A stretch of 64,000 nt of DNA from Pseudomonas palleroniana. GTDB taxonomy: Bacteria > Pseudomonadota > Gammaproteobacteria > Pseudomonadales > Pseudomonadaceae. This document shows, piece after piece, positions 1 through 8,388 of this stretch. The stretch covers positions 62,001 to 126,000 of the forward strand of contig NZ_PYWX01000031.1 in NCBI RefSeq assembly GCF_003031675.1, read 5' to 3'. Numbering within the stretch: position 1 is the first letter of the stretch; the number at the start of each line of letters is the position of its first letter. The notes beneath the pieces are model-generated. The model saw only the letters and a program-made list of their open reading frames with translations. It made no database searches and was not told the DNA's origin. Both the position numbers and the translations under genes were made by a program.

Positions 1-656
1 AATCTCCGCCTGACGCCGTCGAAAACGAATGGCACGCCCTGCGCCAGACACTGGTGCAGGCCATCAGCGAGCTGGCCGAGCGCCGGGTCGACGATGCGTT
101 CAACCAGGCCATGGCGTTGTACCCGCCACGGACCTTGTGCGAGCAATTAATGCTGCCGCTGCTCAATGAACTGGAGCAAAAGTGGCAGGGCCAACTCGGC
201 GCACAAATGGAGCGGGTGTTTTTCCTGTCATGGCTGCGCAGCAAGTTCGGCGCGCGCATCTATCACAACAATCGTCAACTGCATGGCGCCCCGTTGCTGC
301 TGATCAACCATTCCGACTTGCCCGTGGAGCCGCACCTGTGGCTGTGCGCCTGGCTGGCCAGCAGCGCCGACTGCCCGGTGGAAGTCTTCGACTGGCCACT
401 GCCGGCCGGCGAACTGGCGCTGGCCGTGGCTCACCTGAAACCCCGCGCCGTGGTGCTGTATTCGAGCAAATCGCTTCAGTTGGCGGCGCTGCCCAAACAC
501 TTGAGCGGCGTTGCTTGCCCTCTATTGATTGCCGGCCCCACGGTATGCATCCACCAAGCCGAACTGGTCGCGTTGAGCCGTGATACCCCGCAATTGTTCG
601 TGGCCGAAGACCCGTTGTCGGCTCATCAGCTATTGATCCAGCGTGGAATTGTCTAA
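1..656 (+). CDS. MerR/LitR-like transcriptional regulator, C-terminal part (5' truncated by window edge)
   Basis: Open from the first bases of the window, so the N-terminal MerR DNA-binding domain is not visible. The visible part looks like the helical plus Rossmann-like C-terminal region of CarH/LitR-type photoresponsive MerR regulators: a helical stretch with a Trp and, nine residues on, Glu-Arg, then an alpha/beta domain ending in a GP loop. The cobalamin-binding DxHxxG motif is not recognisable; the corresponding loop reads HSDLPVEPHL. This resembles the cofactor-free class II LitR proteins (PplR) described in P. putida. The stop codon touches the photolyase start, so it is the first visible gene of the downstream operon, as expected of a regulator of light-inducible genes. 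The family assignment rests on fold pattern and neighbours and is moderate. Confidence 0.65.
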   Translation, partial: SPPDAVENEWHALRQTLVQAISELAERRVDDAFNQAMALYPPRTLCEQLMLPLLNELEQKWQGQLGAQMERVFFLSWLRSKFGARIYHNNRQLHGAPLLLINHSDLPVEPHLWLCAWLASSADCPVEVFDWPLPAGELALAVAHLKPRAVVLYSSKSLQLAALPKHLSGVACPLLIAGPTVCIHQAELVALSRDTPQLFVAEDPLSAHQLLIQRGIV

Positions 657-2099
657 ATGCATTTGATCTGGCTGCGCACCGACCTGCGCCTACACGACAA
701 CACCGCCCTGGCTGCCGCGTGCCGGCGAGGCCCGACCGCGGCCATCTACGTGATCACGCCCGAACAATGGCTGGCTCACGATGATGCACCGTGCAAAGTC
801 GACTTCTGGTTGCGCAACCTGCAGCACTTGAGCCAGGCGCTGGGTACGCTGAATATTCCTTTGCTGATTCGCACAGCTGCGACCTGGGAAGAGGTACCGG
901 GCGTGCTGAGCGCACTGTGTCGGAAGCTGTCGGTCGCGTCGGTGCATGTCAACGAGGAATACGGCATCCACGAAAGCCGCCGCGATGCCGCAGTGGCCAA
1001 GGCCCTGGAAGCCGACGGCGTGACGTTCCACAGCTACCTCGACCAACTGTTTTTCCAGCCAGGCAGCGTACTGACCAAGACCGGCACCTACTTTCAGGTA
1101 TTCAGCCAGTTCCGCAAAGTCTGCTATACCCGCCTGCACAGCGCCTTGCCGCCGATCGTGCCCACGCCAGAAGCCCAGGCACCACTCAAGCTCGACAGTG
1201 ATGCTGTGCCAACCACCGTTGAAGGCTTCGAAACACCCAGTGAAAGCCTGCGTGCCCTGTGGCCTGCGGGTGAGGACGAGGCCCGCCGCCGTCTCGATGC
1301 TTTCGCCGATCAACAGATCAGCTACTACAAGGACGAACGCGACTATCCGGCCAAACCCGGCACCAGCCAGCTATCGGCATACCTTGCCGCCGGCGTGGTG
1401 TCGCCGCGCCAATGCCTGCATGCCGCGCTGCAAACCAACCAGGGTGAATTCGAAAGCGGCGACATCGGCGCTATCACCTGGATCAACGAGCTGCTCTGGC
1501 GCGAGTTCTACAAACATATCCTCGTCGGCTACCCGCGCGTGTCGCGCCATCGCGCCTTCCGCCCCGAAACCGAAGCCGTGGCCTGGCGCCACGCGCCCAA
1601 GGAACTGGCCGCCTGGCAGCAAGCACGCACCGGCCTGCCGATCATCGACGCCGCCATGCGCCAATTGCTGGAAACCGGCTGGATGCACAACCGCCTGCGC
1701 ATGGTCGTGGCGATGTTCCTGACCAAGAATCTGCTGATCGACTGGCGTGAGGGCGAGCGCTTTTTCATGCGTCACCTGATCGACGGCGACCTAGCCGCCA
1801 ATAACGGTGGCTGGCAGTGGAGCGCTTCCACCGGGACCGACTCGGCGCCGTACTTCCGGATTTTCAGCCCATTGAGCCAATCGGAAAAATTCGACGGCGA
1901 GGGTGTGTTCATCAAGCGCTGGCTGCCGGAACTGGCCGCGCTGAATAAAAAACAAGTGCACAACCCGGAGTCCGTCGGCGGCCTGTTCGGCGTGGCCGAT
2001 TACCCGCGCCCGATGGTCGACCTGAAACACTCCCGCGAGCGCGCATTGGCCGCGTTCCGCAGCCTGCCGCAACGCCAGGAGGCGGCTGAACATGAGTGA
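657..2099 (+). CDS. phrB: Deoxyribodipyrimidine photolyase (class I CPD photolyase)
   Basis: Repairs UV-induced cyclobutane pyrimidine dimers with light, using FAD and an antenna chromophore. The 480-residue protein begins with the photolyase alpha/beta domain signature (IWLRTDLRLHDN) and carries the C-terminal FAD domain, including the conserved WINELLWREFY, TGLPIIDAAMRQL, GWMHNRLRM and NGGWQWSASTGTDSAPYFRIF blocks. Length matches family norms (about 470-480). The ATG directly abuts the stop of the LitR-like regulator, and the 3' end overlaps the next gene by 8 nt, so the genes are very likely cotranscribed and coupled. The cluster resembles the light-inducible phr loci of P. putida. Identification is confident. 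Confidence 0.97.
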   Translation: MHLIWLRTDLRLHDNTALAAACRRGPTAAIYVITPEQWLAHDDAPCKVDFWLRNLQHLSQALGTLNIPLLIRTAATWEEVPGVLSALCRKLSVASVHVNEEYGIHESRRDAAVAKALEADGVTFHSYLDQLFFQPGSVLTKTGTYFQVFSQFRKVCYTRLHSALPPIVPTPEAQAPLKLDSDAVPTTVEGFETPSESLRALWPAGEDEARRRLDAFADQQISYYKDERDYPAKPGTSQLSAYLAAGVVSPRQCLHAALQTNQGEFESGDIGAITWINELLWREFYKHILVGYPRVSRHRAFRPETEAVAWRHAPKELAAWQQARTGLPIIDAAMRQLLETGWMHNRLRMVVAMFLTKNLLIDWREGERFFMRHLIDGDLAANNGGWQWSASTGTDSAPYFRIFSPLSQSEKFDGEGVFIKRWLPELAALNKKQVHNPESVGGLFGVADYPRPMVDLKHSRERALAAFRSLPQRQEAAEHE

Positions 2100-2514
2100 T
2101 TTCCTGCAACGGTTCGCCCAGGCCTTCGCCGCGTTGGACAAGCACAACCTGCACCGGCTCGACAACCTGTACAGCCCGGACATTGTGTTCGCCGACCCGC
2201 TGCACGAAGTCCGCGGGCTCCCCGCAATGCACCGTTACTTCACCCAGCTGTACAGCCATGTCAGCCAGTTGCGCTTTGACTTCCAGGGGTTTGACCAAGT
2301 GGCGGAAGGCGAAGGCTACCTGCGCTGGAACATGAGTTTTCGCCACCCACGCCTGAACCACGGTGAGGAGGTGAACGTACAAGGCTGCTCACACCTGCTG
2401 TGGCACGAAAAGGTCTACCGCCATCGCGACTATTTTGATGCAGGCGCACTGCTCTATGAACACTTGCCGCTATTCGGCCGATTGATCCGTTGGCTGAAGA
2501 GGAGACTGGGATGA
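2092..2514 (+). CDS. NTF2-like / SnoaL-fold protein
   Basis: A 140-residue protein with the NTF2/SnoaL pattern: an N-terminal helix (QRFAQAFAALD), LYSPDIVFADPLHEVRG strand-turn and later beta strands ending in YFDAGALLYEHLPLFGRLI. SnoaL-fold proteins of this sort accompany photolyase, SDR, FAD oxidoreductase and Cfa-like genes in gammaproteobacterial photo-oxidative stress operons. Its biochemical role is not known; the fold often binds or isomerises small hydrophobic molecules. The start overlaps the photolyase end by 8 nt and its TGA overlaps the ATG of the SDR gene, which indicates translational coupling. Confidence 0.8.
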   Translation: MSDFLQRFAQAFAALDKHNLHRLDNLYSPDIVFADPLHEVRGLPAMHRYFTQLYSHVSQLRFDFQGFDQVAEGEGYLRWNMSFRHPRLNHGEEVNVQGCSHLLWHEKVYRHRDYFDAGALLYEHLPLFGRLIRWLKRRLG

Positions 2515-3293
2515 GCCCTACACCGCCCCGCCGTTATTGGCTGACCGGCGCCAGCAGTGGCATCGGTGCCGCGCTCGCCGTGGAATTGCTCAACAGCGGT
2601 GCCCACGTGGCACTGAGCGCGCGCACCAAAGGCCCGCTGGAAGCACTCGCCCAACGTTATTCGGGGCAGGTGCTGGTAGTGGCCGGCGACCTGACCAACA
2701 GTCAGACCGTACGCGAGATCGGCGAGCGGATCGAGGCGGCCTGGGGTTCGCTGGACACGGTGATCCTCAACGCCGGCACCTGTGAATATGTCGATGCCAA
2801 ACAGTTCGACTCATCGATCATCGAGTACGTGATACGCACCAACCTGCTGGCCAGCAGTTACTGCATCGAGGCCGCCTTGCCGCTCTTGCGCAAAGGGCAG
2901 AGTCCGCATCTGGTGGGGGTAGCCAGCGCGGTGACGTACCTGCCGATGCCCCGTGCCGAGGCCTATGGTGCGTCCAAGGCCGGGCTGCGCTACTTGTTCG
3001 AAGCGCTGCGCATCAGCCTGTCGCCGGAGAATATCGACGTGACGGTGATCAGCCCGGGCTTTGTCGACACGCCACTGACCGAACGCAATGATTTCCCGAT
3101 GCCCTTGAGTTGGTCCGCCGACAAAGCGGCGAAGCATATCTTCGGCCAGCTTGCCAAACGGCCTTTGGAAATCGCCTTTCCCGCGCTGTTCATCGCCACG
3201 CTGTGGCCGTTGTCGAAACTGCCCAACCGCGCGCAACTGATCATCGGCAAGCGCATGCTGCGCAGCCCGCCACCGCAGAAGGACGACCTGTGA
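2511..3293 (+). CDS. Short-chain dehydrogenase/reductase (SDR)
   Basis: A 260-residue classical SDR. The N-terminal nucleotide-binding motif TGASSGIGAAL, the NAG strand (LNAG), a catalytic Ser region (VGVASAVTYLP) and YGASKAG (YxxxK) are all visible, as is the C-terminal SPGFVDTPLT segment. The substrate is unknown; the operon suggests an acyl or lipid-derived carbonyl. The ATG at 2511 is chosen over the in-frame TTG at 2490 because a GAGGAGA ribosome-binding site precedes it and it overlaps the previous stop as ATGA. Confidence 0.9.
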   Translation: MSPTPPRRYWLTGASSGIGAALAVELLNSGAHVALSARTKGPLEALAQRYSGQVLVVAGDLTNSQTVREIGERIEAAWGSLDTVILNAGTCEYVDAKQFDSSIIEYVIRTNLLASSYCIEAALPLLRKGQSPHLVGVASAVTYLPMPRAEAYGASKAGLRYLFEALRISLSPENIDVTVISPGFVDTPLTERNDFPMPLSWSADKAAKHIFGQLAKRPLEIAFPALFIATLWPLSKLPNRAQLIIGKRMLRSPPPQKDDL

Positions 3294-4537
3294 AGATCGC
3301 CATTATCGGCAGCGGCATCGCCGGGCTGACCAGCGCCTACCTGCTCAACCGTCGCCACGACATTACCCTGTTCGAGGCCGGCGACCGTATTGGCGGACAT
3401 ACCCACACCGCCAACGTGACTGTCGAGGGCAGGCACTATGCGGTGGACACCGGTTTCATCGTGTTCAACAACTGGACCTACCCCCACTTCATTCGCCTGC
3501 TGGAGCAGCTTGGGGTGAAATTCAAACCCACTGAGATGAGCTTCTCGGTGTGCGATCAGAACACCGGTTTCGAGTACAACGGCAATAACCTCAACAGTCT
3601 CTTTGCCCAGCGCCGCAACATCCTGTCGCCAGGATTCTGGGGCATGCTGCGCGACATCCTGCGCTTCAACCATCAGGCGCCGCTGGACCTGCAACAGCAG
3701 CGCATCAGCGCCGAGATGACCCTGGGGGCTTATCTGGAAGCGGGCGGTTATGGCCAAAGGTTTATCCGGCACTACATTGTGCCGATGGGCGCGGCGATCT
3801 GGTCGATGTCCCTGGCGGATATGCTCGGGTTTCCCTTGCAGTTCTTTGTGCGTTTCTTCAAGAACCACGGTTTGCTGTCGGTAAACAAACGGCCGCAGTG
3901 GTGCGTGATTGAAGGTGGCTCCAGCCGTTACATAGAACCGTTGACCCAAGGCTTTCGCGAACGGATCCGCCTCAATTGCCCCGCGCATAAGGTCGAGCGC
4001 ACGCCAGAGGGCGTGGTTATCCACAGCCCTGCCGGCAGCGAGGCCTTTGACCGGGTAGTGTTGGCCTGCCACAGCGATCAAGCCCTGGCGTTGCTCGCCG
4101 ACCCGAGCCAGGCCGAACAGGAGATCCTTGGCGCCCTGCCCTACGCCAACAACGATGTGGTGCTGCACACCGATACGCGCCTGTTGCCTGAGCGCAAGCT
4201 GGCCTGGGCCAGTTGGAACTACCGGCTGGCCGGCAATGCGCAGACGCAGGCGGCCGTGACCTATGACATGAACATCCTGCAAGGCATCGACAGCGAGACG
4301 ACCTTCTGCGTCAGCCTCAACCAGACGCCGATGATCAACCCACTGAAGATCCTCGGGCGCTACACCTATGCCCATCCGCAATACAGCCTCGCGGCAGTGG
4401 CCGCACAAGCGCGCTGGGAAGAATTGCACGGCGCACGCCACACCTTTTATTGCGGCGCCTACTGGGCCAACGGTTTTCACGAAGACGGCGTGGTCAGCGC
4501 CCTGCGCGTGGCGCAAGCCTTTGGAGAAAGCCTGTGA
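3290..4537 (+). CDS. FAD-dependent amine-oxidase-like oxidoreductase
   Basis: A 415-residue flavoprotein starting with the dinucleotide-binding motif IGSGIAGLTSAYLL, followed by LFEAGDRIGGHTHT (the RxGG motif) and the C-terminal FAD pyrophosphate segment FYCGAYWANGFHEDGVVSALRVA. Proteins of this family sit next to DUF1365 and Cfa-like genes in many proteobacteria, and one such flavoprotein was linked to the desaturation step of furan fatty acid synthesis in Rhodobacter sphaeroides. That role is inferred here from context. The GTG start at 3290 overlaps the SDR stop as GTGA and places the dinucleotide motif at the correct distance from the N-terminus. Confidence 0.88.
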   Translation: MKIAIIGSGIAGLTSAYLLNRRHDITLFEAGDRIGGHTHTANVTVEGRHYAVDTGFIVFNNWTYPHFIRLLEQLGVKFKPTEMSFSVCDQNTGFEYNGNNLNSLFAQRRNILSPGFWGMLRDILRFNHQAPLDLQQQRISAEMTLGAYLEAGGYGQRFIRHYIVPMGAAIWSMSLADMLGFPLQFFVRFFKNHGLLSVNKRPQWCVIEGGSSRYIEPLTQGFRERIRLNCPAHKVERTPEGVVIHSPAGSEAFDRVVLACHSDQALALLADPSQAEQEILGALPYANNDVVLHTDTRLLPERKLAWASWNYRLAGNAQTQAAVTYDMNILQGIDSETTFCVSLNQTPMINPLKILGRYTYAHPQYSLAAVAAQARWEELHGARHTFYCGAYWANGFHEDGVVSALRVAQAFGESL

Positions 4538-5343
4538 ACAGCGCCTTGTACAGCGGCTGGATCGCCCATCGCCGGTTTACGCCCAGAGGCCATGCTTTTC
4601 GCTACCGCATCGGCCTGCTGTACCTGGATTTGAACGAAGAACACCAAGTACTCGGGCTGTCCCCCTTGGCCGGCGCCGGCCGGCTGGCCCCCTTCGGTTT
4701 TCGTCAGCAGGATTACCTGCGTGAGTTCACTCGCCATGGCATGAGTTTGAGCGACGCCGTGCGCCAGCAAGTCGGCCAGGCGCTGGGGCGCACACCCCAA
4801 GGCGCTATCTGCCTGCTGACCCAGGCCCGCAGTTGGGGCCTGGCGTTCAACCCGGTGAGCTTCTTCTATTGCTACGAGGCCGATGGATCACTGGCCGCCA
4901 TCCTGTGTGAAGTGACCAACACCCCGTGGCGCGAACGCTACCACTACGTGCTGCCGGCCCAGGCCCTCGATGCCGGTGAGCACCAGCACTTCGCCGTAGC
5001 CAAGGCGTTTCATGTGTCGCCGTTTTTGCCCCGCGACCTGGAATATCGCATGAGTTTCAGCCCTCCCGGCGCCAGGCTGGGCGTGCATATGGCTGATTGG
5101 CAGGGCGCGCAAAAAGTCTTCGACGCCACCTTGAGCCTGCAACGCCAAGCACTGGATCGCGCCAGCCTGCATCGCTACCTGTGGCGCTTTCCCTGGATGA
5201 CCGCCAAGACCTGCTTGGCGATTTACTGGCAGGCGCTGCGCCTGCTGCTCAAACGCACACCGATTTTTTCCCATCAGGCCGCCGATGGCGCCTCTCGCAC
5301 TGCAGTCGGGTATACCAAGGATCACCGCCATGAAATCCCCTAG
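4534..5343 (+). CDS. DUF1365 family protein
   Basis: A 269-residue DUF1365 protein. Typical segments are HRRFTPRGHAFRYRIGLLYLDL near the N-terminus (positions about 11-32), SWGLAFNPVSFFYCYE and VTNTPWRERYHYVL in the middle, and KAFHVSPFLP-x-YRMSFSPP later. The biochemical function of the family is unknown, but it is almost always found next to the FAD oxidoreductase and the Cfa-like methyltransferase, as here. It starts at a GTG overlapping the preceding stop (GTGA) and its own 3' end overlaps the Cfa-like gene by 14 nt. Confidence 0.88.
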   Translation: MNSALYSGWIAHRRFTPRGHAFRYRIGLLYLDLNEEHQVLGLSPLAGAGRLAPFGFRQQDYLREFTRHGMSLSDAVRQQVGQALGRTPQGAICLLTQARSWGLAFNPVSFFYCYEADGSLAAILCEVTNTPWRERYHYVLPAQALDAGEHQHFAVAKAFHVSPFLPRDLEYRMSFSPPGARLGVHMADWQGAQKVFDATLSLQRQALDRASLHRYLWRFPWMTAKTCLAIYWQALRLLLKRTPIFSHQAADGASRTAVGYTKDHRHEIP

Positions 5344-6601
5344 CTTATCGGTCAAGCCCCACCGCATGAACGTCAACGGCATGACCGGCGCCCTGCTGCG
5401 CAAAGGCGTGCTGCGTCAACTCAGCCAACTGCGCCACGGTCAACTGGTGGTGATCGAGGACGGCGAACGGCAGGTGTTCGGCGCACGGGAAGCGCATTTG
5501 CTTGGGGAAATCCACATCCTCGATTCGGCGGTATGGGGCCTGGTGGCGGCCAACGGCTCTATCGGTGCCGGTGAGGCGTTCATTCATGGTTACTGGAGCA
5601 GCCCGGACCTGACCGCCGTGGTGCGAGTGATGGTCAGCAACCTGGAGGTGCTCGACGCCATGGAGGGCGGCCTGGCGCGCCTGGCCCGACCGTTCACCCA
5701 GGCGTTGCACTGGCTCAACCGCAATACCCGCAAGGGCTCGCAGAAGAATATCGCGGCCCATTACGACCTGGGCAATGACCTGTTCGAAGCATTCCTCGAC
5801 CCGACCATGATGTATTCGGCAGCCCAATTCCTCACGCCCGATGACACCCTGGAACAGGCGCAGCTGAACAAGCTTGCACGCATCTGCCAGAAACTGGCAC
5901 TCAAGCCCACCGACCACTTGCTGGAAATCGGCACCGGCTGGGGCAGCATGGCGCTGTACGCGGCGCAGCACTACGGCTGCAAGGTCACCACCACGACGCT
6001 GTCCAAAGAGCAGTTCGCCTACACCGAGAAACGCATCGAGGCGCTGGGATTGCAGGGCCAGGTCACCCTGTTGCTGCAGGATTACCGCGACCTGAGCGGC
6101 CAGTACGACAAGCTGGTGTCCATCGAAATGATTGAAGCGGTCGGCCATCGTTTCCTGCCCACCTACTTCAAGCAATGCGCCCACCTGCTCAAGCCGCAGG
6201 GCCTGATGTTGCTGCAAGCCATCACCATTCGCGAGCAACGCTTCGAACAGGCCAAGCGCAGCGTCGACTTTATCCAACGCTACATTTTCCCCGGTGGCGC
6301 CCTGCCGTGCGTGCAAAACATGCTGCAGATCGTCTGCCGTGACACCGACATGAACCTGCTGCACATGGAAGACTTCGGCCTGCATTACGCACGCACCCTG
6401 CGCCTGTGGCATGAAAACCTGCGCCGCGCTCACGCGCGGCTCTCCGAGCTGGGCTACGATGAGTACTTCCTGCGTTTGTGGGAGTTCTACTTGTGCTACT
6501 GCGAAGGAGGCTTCATGGAACGAACCATTGGCACCGCGCAGTTACTGCTGGCCAAACCCGCGGCGATCACCCCGCCCTTGCTCGGGCGCTTCAGTGCTTA
6601 A
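5330..6601 (+). CDS. SAM-dependent cyclopropane/furan fatty acyl-phospholipid synthase
   Basis: A 423-residue CFA-synthase family methyltransferase acting on unsaturated acyl chains of membrane phospholipids. The substrate-side motif ISAHYDLGNDLF (here IAAHYDLGNDLFEAFLDP), the SAM-binding LLEIGTGWGSMALYA and the SIEMIEAVGHR and RYIFPGGALP blocks are visible. In this gene neighbourhood (photolyase, FAD oxidoreductase, DUF1365) the homologues in Rhodobacter and P. putida (UfaM) make furan rather than cyclopropane fatty acids, so a UfaM-like role is as likely as a Cfa role. The ATG at 5330 lies inside the DUF1365 gene. The genes are coupled. Confidence 0.9.
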   Translation: MKSPSLSVKPHRMNVNGMTGALLRKGVLRQLSQLRHGQLVVIEDGERQVFGAREAHLLGEIHILDSAVWGLVAANGSIGAGEAFIHGYWSSPDLTAVVRVMVSNLEVLDAMEGGLARLARPFTQALHWLNRNTRKGSQKNIAAHYDLGNDLFEAFLDPTMMYSAAQFLTPDDTLEQAQLNKLARICQKLALKPTDHLLEIGTGWGSMALYAAQHYGCKVTTTTLSKEQFAYTEKRIEALGLQGQVTLLLQDYRDLSGQYDKLVSIEMIEAVGHRFLPTYFKQCAHLLKPQGLMLLQAITIREQRFEQAKRSVDFIQRYIFPGGALPCVQNMLQIVCRDTDMNLLHMEDFGLHYARTLRLWHENLRRAHARLSELGYDEYFLRLWEFYLCYCEGGFMERTIGTAQLLLAKPAAITPPLLGRFSA

Positions 6602-7085
6602 ACCCTTGGCAAACGCCGTGCTATTCCAGTGCGGCTGGTTTGCCTGTGTGCTCGGCGGTGACAGTCGCTGGTTACTGGTGGGAGGCGCGGTGCTGGCCAT
6701 CCACTTGCTATGGACCAGTTCATGGTCCCAGGAAGGCCAGGTGATCCTTGCCGTGGCCTTGTTGGGCATCGTGATCGATACCTTCCTGCGTACATTTGGG
6801 GTGTTTCATTTCAGCTTTCCAGGGCCGCTGATTCCCTTTTGGCTGATGCTGCTGTGGGCGTTGCTGGCAACCACCCTGCGGCATTGCCTGGCCTGGAGCG
6901 CTCAGCCGTGGTGGCGGGCGAGCCTGTTGGGGGCGATCGGCGGGCCGTTGTCTTATTACGCCGGTAGCCACTTGGCGGGCGTGCGTTTCGGCTACGGCAC
7001 GACACTCACCCTCATCGGCCTGGCGCTGCTGTGGGCGGCGCTGTTCCCACTGCTGCACTGGATCGCACGGCAACTGGAGCAGTGA
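6594..7085 (+). CDS. DUF2878 family membrane protein
   Basis: A 163-residue very hydrophobic protein with about five predicted membrane spans (around residues 5-25, 28-42, 45-70, 76-95 and 135-155). DUF2878 proteins are regular members of Cfa/DUF1365 operons; function unknown. The GTG start at 6594 overlaps the end of the Cfa-like gene by 8 nt and keeps a short N-terminus before the first hydrophobic segment. It is the last gene of the operon. Confidence 0.8.
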   Translation: MLKPLANAVLFQCGWFACVLGGDSRWLLVGGAVLAIHLLWTSSWSQEGQVILAVALLGIVIDTFLRTFGVFHFSFPGPLIPFWLMLLWALLATTLRHCLAWSAQPWWRASLLGAIGGPLSYYAGSHLAGVRFGYGTTLTLIGLALLWAALFPLLHWIARQLEQ

Positions 7086-7139
7086 CGTCTGTCAGAGCAT
7101 TCATACGCATATCATGCGCTTGCCTTACACTGCGCACCT

Positions 7140-7445
7140 ATGACCCACATCCCCCATACCCAGATCACCGAACCCGCCGTCACCTGTTCGACATGCGCAG
7201 CCTGCTGTTGCCAGCTGGAAGTCATGCTGATCACCGATACCGGTGTGCCGGAGCGCTATATCGATACCGATGAATGGGGCGGCGAAGTCATGCTGCGCCT
7301 TGACGACGGCTGGTGTGCGGCGCTGGATCGGGACACGATGATGTGCACCATTTACGACAGACGACCGCTGATTTGCCGGGAGTTCGAGATGGGAGCGCCG
7401 GAGTGCCTGACCGAGCGTGAAGGGATTGCGACCGCTTATCGCTGA
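7140..7445 (+). CDS. YkgJ family cysteine cluster protein
   Basis: A 101-residue protein with the CxxCxxCC arrangement near the N-terminus (TCSTCAACC) and CTIYDRRPLICREFE, the CxIYxxRPxxCRxF signature of the YkgJ/Fe-S or zinc cluster family. The exact function is not known; members are proposed to bind metal or Fe-S clusters. It is transcribed alone, 54 bp after the preceding operon. Confidence 0.88.
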   Translation: MTHIPHTQITEPAVTCSTCAACCCQLEVMLITDTGVPERYIDTDEWGGEVMLRLDDGWCAALDRDTMMCTIYDRRPLICREFEMGAPECLTEREGIATAYR

Positions 7446-7545
7446 TGTTGAGATGAGCGCAGAGCAGAATGCGGGAAGGGCTTGCGGTCGATTGCGTGGT
7501 GTCAGTTGCAGATGCATTGACTGAACCCGCGCTATCGGGGGCAAG

Positions 7546-7732
7546 CCCTAATGCCAGTCAGTTAAGGCTTAACGCGGTCATTGTGGGAGGGGGCTTGCTC
7601 CCGATGGACTGCGTAGCAGGCCCATTTTTGAGGCCGCTGCGCGGCCTATCGGGAGCAAGCCCCCTCCCACAGGTTATCCATCGTCCGCTCTATCGCTTAA
7701 CTGACAGGCATTAGGGCAAGCCCCCTCCCACA
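7546..7732. repeat. REPIN (paired REP sequences) nested in a second inverted repeat
   Basis: Two REP units in opposite orientation (7582-7605 and 7648-7671) share the arm TGTGGGAGGGGGCTTGCTCC and enclose about 42 bp, the layout of a REPIN of the fluorescens group. An outer inverted repeat (7546-7566 and 7696-7716; CCCTAATGCC-GTCAGTTAAG with one mismatch) surrounds it, and a further partial REP lies at 7711-7732. It fills the space between the convergent YkgJ and PagL genes (7446-7756). No gene is seen there. REPINs are mobilised by RAYT transposases encoded elsewhere. Confidence 0.85.
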
Positions 7733-7756
7733 GGGGTGTGGCAGTGCTCTGAAGAA

Positions 7757-8275
7757 CTACAACGGCAGGGTGTAGTGCAGCGAGTAGCTTTCCACCCCGT
7801 CGTTGTTGTTGCTGATGCCCGCGTTGGAATAGTGCGTGGCACGGATACCCACTTCATGCCCACCCGCAAAACGCAGGCCAAAGCCCAACCGGTCTTCGAA
7901 CTGGAAGGACTGGCCGATGTTATTGTCCTCGACCCGCGTGCGCGAGAACAGCGCCACACCGACCCCAGCCTCGATGTAGGGTTTGACCGACTCTCCGGCA
8001 AACTCATACACAAACACCGGTGAGAACGACACGCTGCTTACACTGGCGCGCTTGTCACCGTCCCAATAGGTATAGGCGCCGCTCCAATAGCCGGTCAGTC
8101 GGCCGGTATCGCTCTGCCACCAGCTTTTATCCCAGTCGGAAGTCAGACCCAGGCGATAGGTCATCGTCGAATCACTCGTGCCCCCCACCCCGAATTCCAG
8201 GCCGGCGGCCTGGGCCGAAACAGAGTGTCCCACCACAGCGGCCACAATCGTAGCCAAAGCGAACAAACGCTTCAT
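7757..8275 (-). CDS. pagL: PagL-type lipid A 3-O-deacylase (outer membrane)
   Basis: A 172-residue protein with an N-terminal signal peptide (ALATIVAAVVGHSVSAQA) and alternating beta-strand pattern of a small eight-stranded outer membrane barrel. The PagL catalytic residues fit H148 and S150 in the ATHYSNAG motif and E162 (VESYSLHY); their spacing equals that of P. aeruginosa PagL (H126, S128, E140). It removes the 3-position acyl chain of lipid A. It is monocistronic, convergent to YkgJ with a REPIN in between. Confidence 0.9.
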   Translation of the reverse strand: MKRLFALATIVAAVVGHSVSAQAAGLEFGVGGTSDSTMTYRLGLTSDWDKSWWQSDTGRLTGYWSGAYTYWDGDKRASVSSVSFSPVFVYEFAGESVKPYIEAGVGVALFSRTRVEDNNIGQSFQFEDRLGFGLRFAGGHEVGIRATHYSNAGISNNNDGVESYSLHYTLPL

Positions 8276-8388
8276 AAGAAACAGTCCTTTAAGAACGGAG
8301 TTAGAGTGATATGTAAGGGCTAACTCGGTATAGAAGCCTGCGTAGTGTCAGAAGTTCAGCTTCTAACCGAGGTTTTTTCACGAATTTT

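Noticed and set aside
2990..4516. A 508-codon minus-strand frame opposite the SDR and FAD oxidoreductase genes
   Set aside because: The plus-strand proteins have complete nucleotide-binding motifs; the minus frame shows none.
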